Positions 14,036 to 17,968 of a stretch of DNA of 17,968 nucleotides are shown here, piece after piece. Source of the stretch: JAATGA01 sp047605605 (GTDB taxonomy: Bacteria; Pseudomonadota; Alphaproteobacteria; Rhodobacterales; Rhodobacteraceae). The position numbers and the translations under genes are program-made. Numbering within the stretch: the first letter of the stretch is position 1; each line of letters begins with the position of its first letter. The notes beneath the pieces are model-generated. The model was not told the origin of the DNA. It worked only from the letters and a program-made list of their open reading frames with translations, and made no database searches. The DNA lies in assembly GCA_047605605.1 (NCBI GenBank), contig JASGFG010000078.1:1-17968 (forward strand), written 5' to 3'.

Positions 14036-14068
14036 TTGTGATCACGATTTCAAAAAGTGTGATCACAA
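14036..14068. promoter_or_regulatory. Paired GTGATCAC palindromes upstream of sdhC
   Basis: TTGTGATCAC (14036-14045) and GTGATCACAA (14059-14068) are perfect 10-base complements. Each also contains the 8-base palindrome GTGATCAC (14038-14045 and 14059-14066), repeated with a 21-base period, two helical turns. This fits two dimers of one regulator on the same DNA face, about 100-120 bases upstream of the proposed sdhC start point. As RNA it could also fold into a 10-bp stem just past the preceding gene's stop at 14076, but no U-run follows. The binding protein is unknown. Confidence 0.55.
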
Positions 14069-14075
14069 TACCGCG

Positions 14076-14486
14076 CTACTTCAGCGCCGCCATCACCGCG
14101 TCTATGTCGGTGTTGATGTTGAACCGCAGAATCTGCGCCCCTTCCCCGCGGTTCATCGCCAGCCAGTATCCGAACAGCGGCCCGGCCTTTCCATGAAAGA
14201 CGACGATGTGCTGGACCATTCCGCCGGTATCGACCCGCTGCGCGATCGTGGTGCAGCCGTCGAAGCCGTCCTTGAAAATCTGCTCGATCCCGGCCATCGG
14301 CGCGGCAACGTCGGTTCCAAGATGCTTACGGATGCCGGCCACAAAGCCGGAAAAGTCGCGGTCCACGATCATCTGGTTCAGGGCTTCGACCTGTTCCAGC
14401 ACGAGGCCGTCCTTGGGCGGACATCCCGCCGCCAGGGCGGGCGCCGCCGCCAGGGTCAGGACCACAGCCAATGTCAAACGAGTCAT
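14076..14486 (-). CDS. Small periplasmic protein of unknown function next to sdhC
   Basis: A 136-residue protein with a clear signal peptide (MTRLTLAVVLTLAAAPALA, likely cleaved before A20). The mature region has C22 and C78 as the only cysteines, a helix EQVEALNQMIVDRDFSGFVAGIRKHLG, and C-terminal strands VQHIVVFHG, FGYWLAMNRG and ILRFNINTD. This helix-then-curved-sheet order is reminiscent of NTF2/SnoaL-like folds, but I cannot confirm it. No catalytic motif is visible. The ATG at 14486 starts the signal peptide; the ribosome binding site is poor. It follows mch by 63 bases and precedes sdhC on the same strand. Confidence 0.7.
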   Translation of the reverse strand: MTRLTLAVVLTLAAAPALAAGCPPKDGLVLEQVEALNQMIVDRDFSGFVAGIRKHLGTDVAAPMAGIEQIFKDGFDGCTTIAQRVDTGGMVQHIVVFHGKAGPLFGYWLAMNRGEGAQILRFNINTDIDAVMAALK

Positions 14487-14549
14487 GTCCAGATCCCCGG
14501 ATGCCGCAGGTCGCGCCGGGAAAGGATAGCATGGCACGATCATCCCCTG

Positions 14550-15578
14550 TCAAACCGGCATCAGCGCCCAGTAATCCAGATCCAGCAGCACATCCGGCAG
14601 ATACTTTCCGTCCGCGCCTTTCAGCGCGAAATCCGGCGCGCCGGATCTGACCGCGACCAGCCGCAGGCGGATCGCCCCGACGCCGGGCGCGGGAGTGGGG
14701 GCCTTGTCCAGAACCTCGCTCCACGCGCGAACCGTATCGCCCGCGAAACAGGGGTTGGCATGTGCCCCGCCGTTCAGCGCCACCATCATCTGCGCATTGG
14801 CCAAACCGTTGAAGGACAGCGCGCGCGCCAGGCTGATGACATGGCCGCCATAGATCAGACGCCGCCCGTCCTCGCGGAAGGTGGCGTCGAAATGCACCTT
14901 GGCGGTGTTCTGCCACAGGCGGGTGGCCAGCATATGCTCGGCCTCCTCCACCGTCACGCCATCCACATGGTCGATCCTCTCGCCCAGGGCATAGTCGCCC
15001 CAGCGATGCGCCTCGCCCGCAAGGGCAAAGTCATAGCGGCTGAAATCCAGCCCCGGCGGAAGGGCCAGATCGCCAGGCGCCACGACCGGCTTCAGCTCGG
15101 GCACCACCGGATCGGGCGCGGGGGTGGCGCGGTTCTTCCGCACCATCACCCAGCGGACATATTCCATCACCGCCTGCCCGCTCTGGTTCATCCCGCGGGT
15201 GCGGACCCAGACGACGCCCGACTTGCCGTTGGAGTTTTCGCGCAGGCCGATCACCGTCGATTCCGACCGGATCGTATCGCCGGGGTAGACCGGCGCCAGC
15301 CAGCGCCCCTCGGCATAGCCAAGGTTCGCCACCGCATTCAGGCTGATGTCCGGCACGGTCTTGCCAAAAACGGTGTGAAAGGTCGCCAGATCGTCAAAGG
15401 GCGCGGCGGGCAGCCCGCAGGCCCGCGCGAATTCGTCCGAGGAATGGATCGCGTGCCGCGCGGGATAAAGCGCATGGTAAAGCGCCCGCTCCCCGCCCGA
15501 AAGGGTGCGGGGAACCGCATGGACGATGGTTTCTCCGATGCGGTAATCCTCGAAGAAACGGCCGGAACTGGTTTTCAT
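14550..15578 (-). CDS. mch: Mesaconyl-CoA hydratase (beta-methylmalyl-CoA dehydratase)
   Basis: A 342-residue double hot-dog protein of the MaoC-related hydratases, matching the size of the Rhodobacter sphaeroides enzyme (about 343). It reversibly hydrates mesaconyl-CoA to (2R,3S)-beta-methylmalyl-CoA in the ethylmalonyl-CoA pathway of acetyl-CoA assimilation. Landmarks are GRFFEDYRIGE at the start, the region ERALYHALYPARHAIHSSDEFA, and the first hot-dog strands NLGYAEGRWLAPVYPGDTIRSESTVIG; the second hot-dog lies at about 200-342. The ATG at 15578 follows GAGGGG and begins MKTSSGRFF; an in-frame start at 15623 is less likely. Neighbours upstream are DUF1737, nnrU and the mcl2-like gene, and downstream the sdh operon, a layout like that of R. 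sphaeroides. Confidence 0.9.
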   Translation of the reverse strand: MKTSSGRFFEDYRIGETIVHAVPRTLSGGERALYHALYPARHAIHSSDEFARACGLPAAPFDDLATFHTVFGKTVPDISLNAVANLGYAEGRWLAPVYPGDTIRSESTVIGLRENSNGKSGVVWVRTRGMNQSGQAVMEYVRWVMVRKNRATPAPDPVVPELKPVVAPGDLALPPGLDFSRYDFALAGEAHRWGDYALGERIDHVDGVTVEEAEHMLATRLWQNTAKVHFDATFREDGRRLIYGGHVISLARALSFNGLANAQMMVALNGGAHANPCFAGDTVRAWSEVLDKAPTPAPGVGAIRLRLVAVRSGAPDFALKGADGKYLPDVLLDLDYWALMPV

Positions 15579-15630
15579 GATCCCCTCGCAATCTTCGGAG
15601 ATCACTTGAACTCCGACACGCAACCCTTTG

Positions 15631-15834
15631 TCAGTGTTCGCTCAATTTCACATCTGGGCTATAGATGCCCGGCACTTCCTTCACCACGGCCTGACCGCAA
15701 CGCATCACGCCCCTAGCGGCGTCAAAGGCATAGGTCGGCGCGCCCTGAAGCTCCCACCCCTTGTTCAGCGCGGCGGTGACCTTGTGGCAGAAGGCCGAAG
15801 TGTCGTCCTCGGACAGAAAGCGGTAGAGTTTCAT
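15631..15834 (-). CDS. DUF1737 family small protein
   Basis: A 67-residue protein beginning MKLYRFLSEDDTSAFCHKV, with NKGWELQGAPTYAFD in the middle. This is the usual form of DUF1737, a small domain of unknown function predicted to be a compact alpha/beta fold. The ATG overlaps the upstream nnrU-like stop in a 4-base ATGA, so translation is coupled. It ends 52 bases before mch. No signal peptide or membrane helix. Position suggests service to the ethylmalonyl-CoA enzymes, but no activity is known. Confidence 0.85.
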   Translation of the reverse strand: MKLYRFLSEDDTSAFCHKVTAALNKGWELQGAPTYAFDAARGVMRCGQAVVKEVPGIYSPDVKLSEH

Positions 15835-16388
15835 CCGTAAGTCCCCAGAAAAGGATTGTGGCCGGTCCAGATGTGGACCCCGGCGATGACGCCGTAAAGG
15901 ACCAGCGTGCCGACAAGGTTCATCGCATCGCCTCTGATCCCGCGCACCGGCGCGGGCGGGGTCCAGCTTTCGGCGCGGTTGATCACCGCCATTTCCACCA
16001 GCGCCCAAAGGCCGATGCCGCCGAACAGGATCAGGCTGGCCTGATCGCCGTTGACCAGCAGATGCGCCACCGCCCAGATCACGGCGCCCCACAGCATCGG
16101 ATGGCGCATCTTCGGGTAAAGCGTGCCCTTGGTCCCGCCCACCCCGAACAGGAACACCGACACCAGCATCATCAGGTTGTTCAGATGCCCCATGCCGGGC
16201 AGCGGCGTATAAACCGGCAGGAACTCCGCCCGGCGATAGCCCCAGACCATCAGCACGACGGCCAGCAAGATCGCCGCCGCCACCAGCCCCTTGCCGGGGT
16301 CGCCCAGCCGGGCGCGCCGCCCGGGCGCCAGCCGCTTGAACAGATGCGCAGCCCACCACAGGGCGACGCCAAGGATCAGGGGAATCAT
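15831..16388 (-). CDS. NnrU family integral membrane protein
   Basis: A 185-residue protein with about five or six membrane helices (near residues 2-14, 34-50, 70-85, 98-113, 117-136 and 155-173). The conserved core KMRHPMLWGAVIWAVAHLLVNGD (about 93-115), with H96 and H109, is the NnrU signature shared with isoprenylcysteine methyltransferase-like and heme-linked membrane proteins. NnrU was first linked to denitrification in Rhodobacter, but many copies, like this one, are far from nitrite or nitric oxide genes. The ATG at 16388 follows AAGGTG. The stop overlaps the DUF1737 start (ATGA). The function here is unknown. Confidence 0.85.
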   Translation of the reverse strand: MIPLILGVALWWAAHLFKRLAPGRRARLGDPGKGLVAAAILLAVVLMVWGYRRAEFLPVYTPLPGMGHLNNLMMLVSVFLFGVGGTKGTLYPKMRHPMLWGAVIWAVAHLLVNGDQASLILFGGIGLWALVEMAVINRAESWTPPAPVRGIRGDAMNLVGTLVLYGVIAGVHIWTGHNPFLGTYG

Positions 16389-16480
16389 CGCTTGCACCTT
16401 TCGCTGGCCATGGCGCGATGCTGCGCGCGGACCGGCCCGGGTTTCAACCCCGTCGCCCTCCTCCTGACCCTGCACCCTTC

Positions 16481-16550
16481 CTTCATCTTGGCAAAAATAC
16501 CCTGGGGGTGGTCCGGGGGGGTGGTCCGGAGGGGTGCAAAACCCCTCCGG
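16481..16550 (+). repeat. Dispersed intergenic element, copy 3
   Basis: The element reads CTTCATCTTGGC, AAAAATACCC, a G-rich tract with GGTGGTCCGG repeated, then a hairpin (16526-16550). It shares its plan with 2842-2889 and 7025-7078. It lies in the 175-base gap between the mcl2-like stop and the nnrU-like start, antisense to both. Confidence 0.5.
16526..16550 (-). terminator. Hairpin downstream of the mcl2-like gene
   Basis: CCGGAGGGG (16526-16534) and CCCCTCCGG (16542-16550) form a perfect 9-bp stem with loop TGCAAAA. It begins 13 bases after the stop at 16564 on the minus strand. There is no immediate U-run; a TATTTTTG follows about 30 bases on. It may terminate or stabilise the mcl2-like message and so separate it from nnrU. 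Confidence 0.55.
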
Positions 16551-16563
16551 GGCCCGCCACAAG

Positions 16564-17421
16564 CTACCCGGCCAAACCGGCAATCGCCTGCGCCTTCGCC
16601 AGAACCCTGCGCGCGGTTTCCACATGCAGGTTCTCGACGATCCGGCCCTCCAGCACCGCCACGCCCTGGCCTGCGGCAAGCGCGGCCTCGAAGGCCTCGA
16701 TCTGGCGGCGGGACAGGTCGATCTCCGCCTCGGACGGGGCAAAGGCGGCATTGGCGATGTCCAGCTGCGCCGGATGGATCAGCGTCTTGCCGTCGAACCC
16801 CATGTCGCGGCCCTGCTCGCATTCGGCACGCAGCCCCTCCTCATCCTTGAAGGCGTTGAACACGCCGTCGACGATCACCCGGCCTTGCGCGCGGGCGGCC
16901 AGCAGGCACAGGCCCAGACCCGCCTGCATCCCCAGACGGTCGGGGCGGAACCGGCTGCCCAGTTCCTTGGCCAGATCGTTGGTGCCCATGACCATCCCTG
17001 TCAGCCGCGGATGGGCCGCGATCTCGGCCGCGTTCAGCATGGCCAAGGCGGTTTCCATCATCGCCCACAACGGCTTGTCCCCGGTGATCGCCGCCACCGC
17101 ATCCAGATCGGCGGCGCGGTTCACCTTGGGCACCAGCACCGCATCGACGCCGGTATGCCCGGCAAATGCCGCCGCATCCGCCCGGCCCCATTCGGTGTCG
17201 AACCCGTTGATCCGCACGATCCGCGCCCGCCCGCCATAGTCGGCCGAGGACAGAACCTGTGCCAGCAACGCACGGGCGCGAGGCTTTTCATCCGGGGCCA
17301 CCGCATCTTCCAGATCGAAGATGATCGCATCGGCGGCCAGCTCTCGCGCCTTTTCCAAGGCGCGATCCTTCGATCCGGGGATGTAGAGGACCGAACGGAA
17401 CGGGCGGGCGGGCGACGACAT
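16564..17421 (-). CDS. mcl2: CitE/HpcH-type malyl-CoA enzyme, probable (3S)-malyl-CoA thioesterase
   Basis: A 285-residue TIM-barrel protein of the CitE/HpcH family. It has R70 (RIVRINGFDTEWG), the FDLEDAV loop (E38, D39), E123 in METALAMLN and D149 in GTNDLAKEL as expected Mg and acyl-CoA ligands, and the C-terminal GKTLIHPAQL. The length matches the short Rhodobacter Mcl2, a (3S)-malyl-CoA thioesterase, rather than the roughly 318-residue Mcl1 lyase. Linkage to mch supports this: R. sphaeroides has the same grouping near sdh. The product malate enters the TCA cycle. The ATG at 17421 follows GGAGG with a 7-base spacer, so longer upstream open frame is excluded. Another acyl-CoA lyase role cannot be ruled out from sequence. 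Confidence 0.82.
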   Translation of the reverse strand: MSSPARPFRSVLYIPGSKDRALEKARELAADAIIFDLEDAVAPDEKPRARALLAQVLSSADYGGRARIVRINGFDTEWGRADAAAFAGHTGVDAVLVPKVNRAADLDAVAAITGDKPLWAMMETALAMLNAAEIAAHPRLTGMVMGTNDLAKELGSRFRPDRLGMQAGLGLCLLAARAQGRVIVDGVFNAFKDEEGLRAECEQGRDMGFDGKTLIHPAQLDIANAAFAPSEAEIDLSRRQIEAFEAALAAGQGVAVLEGRIVENLHVETARRVLAKAQAIAGLAG

Positions 17422-17489
17422 GGCGATTCCTCCGGGAAACAATCTTGCGCCAAAGATCACGAATCCGGCACTTTCGGCAAGGGGGGATT

Positions 17490-17504
17490 TTCTGCACCGC
17501 AGAA
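17490..17504. promoter_or_regulatory. Inverted repeat TTCTGC-ACC-GCAGAA upstream of mcl2
   Basis: Perfect 6-base arms with a 3-base spacer, about 70 bases before the mcl2-like ATG. The core CTGC-N3-GCAG matches the recognition pattern described for PhaR, the polyhydroxybutyrate-responsive repressor of Paracoccus denitrificans. A chance match is possible in GC-rich DNA: a CTGC-N4-GCAG also occurs inside the small-protein gene near 8142-8153. Confidence 0.4.
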
Positions 17505-17546
17505 CCGCGGCCGTCTTCACCTGCGCGTGAGGCGGGCCGTGGCGGC

Positions 17547-17572
17547 GGAACCGTATTGCCCTTCGCCGCGTT
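17547..17572 (+). promoter_or_regulatory. EcfG-type general stress promoter for csbD
   Basis: GGAAC (17547-17551) is followed after 17 bases by CGTT (17569-17572). This fits the alphaproteobacterial general stress sigma factor consensus, GGAAC-N16-17-CGTT. A start point just downstream of CGTT would give a leader of roughly 30 bases before the ATG at 17612. CsbD-type proteins are common members of this regulon. I saw no other good match in an intergenic region of the window. Confidence 0.7.
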
Positions 17573-17611
17573 GACCCGGCGAAGATGCAACCCAGTAACG
17601 GAGTTTCACCG

Positions 17612-17803
17612 ATGAGCAGCACGACCGACAAGATCAAGGGCATGGCCAACGAGGCCGCGGGCAATGTCAAGCAGGCCGTGGGCCGTGCCACCGGCAACAC
17701 CCGGCTGGAGGCCGAGGGCGCCGCGCAAGAGCTGAAGGGCGAGGCCCAGCAGGTCAAGGGCAAGGCAAAGGATGCGGTCAAGAAGGTCATCGACCGGACC
17801 TGA
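17612..17803 (+). CDS. CsbD family stress-response protein
   Basis: A 63-residue, highly charged helical protein with the CsbD plan: DKIKGMANEAAGNVKQAVG, then EAEGAAQELKGEAQQVKGKAKDAVKKV, two related lysine/alanine/glutamate-rich repeats. No cysteine, tryptophan or membrane helix. CsbD proteins are general stress proteins, sigma-B dependent in Bacillus and abundant in stressed or stationary alphaproteobacteria; their molecular role is unclear. The start at 17612 has GGAG eight bases upstream; an in-frame ATG at 17585 has none and would leave little room for a leader after the proposed EcfG promoter. It is monocistronic, closed by the hairpin at 17823-17848. Confidence 0.92.
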   Translation: MSSTTDKIKGMANEAAGNVKQAVGRATGNTRLEAEGAAQELKGEAQQVKGKAKDAVKKVIDRT

Positions 17804-17822
17804 CGCCCTGTCTCATTCATGC

Positions 17823-17848
17823 AAAAGGCGCCCTGCGGGGCGCCTTTT
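17823..17848. terminator. Bidirectional intrinsic terminator between csbD and the TauE/SafE-like gene
   Basis: AAAAGGCGCCC (17823-17833) and GGGCGCCTTTT (17838-17848) form a perfect 11-bp stem with a TGCG loop. There are T residues at the 3' end on both strands. It lies 20 bases after the csbD stop and 19 bases after the convergent gene's stop, so it can serve both. Confidence 0.9.
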
Positions 17849-17866
17849 CCGTTTGGCCTGCGCAGC

Positions 17867-17968
17867 TCAGATCCAGCCCAGACCCAGCACCCCGTCGCGC
17901 ATCAGCTTGATCGACAGGAACAAAAGCGCCCATGTCACCAACCGGAAGAACAGCTTTTCCGGCAGGAT
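17867..17968 (-). CDS. Probable TauE/SafE-type membrane protein, C-terminal end (truncated by window)
   Basis: The minus-strand frame is open from the window edge and ends with TGA at 17867-17869, giving the last 33 residues: ILPEKLFFRLVTWALLFLSI, followed by KLMRDGVLGLGWI. The pattern of a P-E-x-x-F motif, then a hydrophobic helix and K-L-x-x-D-G resembles the final helix of TauE/SafE (sulfite exporter, COG0730) permeases. With so little sequence this is tentative. The start and the bulk of the gene lie outside the window. Confidence 0.55.
   Translation of the reverse strand: MLPEKLFFRLVTWALLFLSIKLMRDGVLGLGWI

Noticed and set aside
16418..17574. Long plus-strand frames over the mcl2-like gene
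   Set aside because: Antisense shadows of a gene with clear CitE-family motifs and a GGAGG-preceded start.
1..17968. Possible mobile element, prophage, CRISPR array, tRNA or rRNA
   Set aside because: I found no transposase or integrase motifs, no regularly spaced direct repeats, no tRNA-like cloverleaf and no conserved rRNA blocks. Gene content is ordinary chromosomal metabolism throughout.

Overview
The window looks like chromosomal DNA from a Rhodobacteraceae alphaproteobacterium, most likely Paracoccus or a close relative. The support is a very high G+C content, dense gene packing with 1-4 base stop/start overlaps, a succinate dehydrogenase operon that carries two small lipoprotein genes between sdhA and sdhB, and a linked set of ethylmalonyl-CoA pathway genes (mesaconyl-CoA hydratase and a malyl-CoA thioesterase-like CitE protein). 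I see no insertion sequence, prophage, integrase, CRISPR array, tRNA or rRNA. No stretch longer than about 210 bases lacks a gene.

Layout. Bases 1-1305 (+) hold the 3' end of purL and a coupled GNAT acetyltransferase. A class III aminotransferase (1327-2721, -) converges on them. Bases 2932-4659 hold a secreted orphan protein (-), a divergent DUF6455 protein (+) and purine nucleoside phosphorylase deoD (+). A GcvA-like LysR regulator (4660-5523, -) abuts deoD tail to tail and is divergent from an SHMT-fold enzyme (5644-6963, +) that lacks several canonical SHMT catalytic residues. An aldo/keto reductase (7169-8134, +) overlaps a 70-aa membrane-anchored cysteine-rich protein on the other strand. 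An L,D-transpeptidase lipoprotein and a small secreted protein follow (8423-9521, -).

The core of the window, 9702-17421, lies wholly on the minus strand. In transcription order it reads mcl2-like CitE protein, nnrU-family membrane protein, DUF1737 protein, mesaconyl-CoA hydratase (mch), a periplasmic small protein, sdhC, sdhD, sdhA, two 104-aa lipoproteins and sdhB. The biochemistry is coherent. The ethylmalonyl-CoA pathway converts acetyl-CoA to glyoxylate and propionyl-CoA. Glyoxylate plus acetyl-CoA gives malyl-CoA, which Mcl2 hydrolyses to malate. Propionyl-CoA feeds succinyl-CoA, then succinate, the substrate of SdhCDAB. Bases 17612-17803 (+) carry a CsbD stress protein behind a close match to the alphaproteobacterial EcfG promoter. 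The window ends in the C-terminus of a probable TauE/SafE membrane protein (-).

I do not see a clearly new defence or mobile system. The points most worth a second look are the SHMT-like enzyme with its regulator, the paired GTGATCAC operator-like dyad upstream of sdhC, the two unexplained lipoproteins inside the sdh operon, a dyad that overlaps the ribosome binding site of the aldo/keto reductase, and the EcfG-type promoter at csbD. All product names come from reading the sequences; no database search was run.
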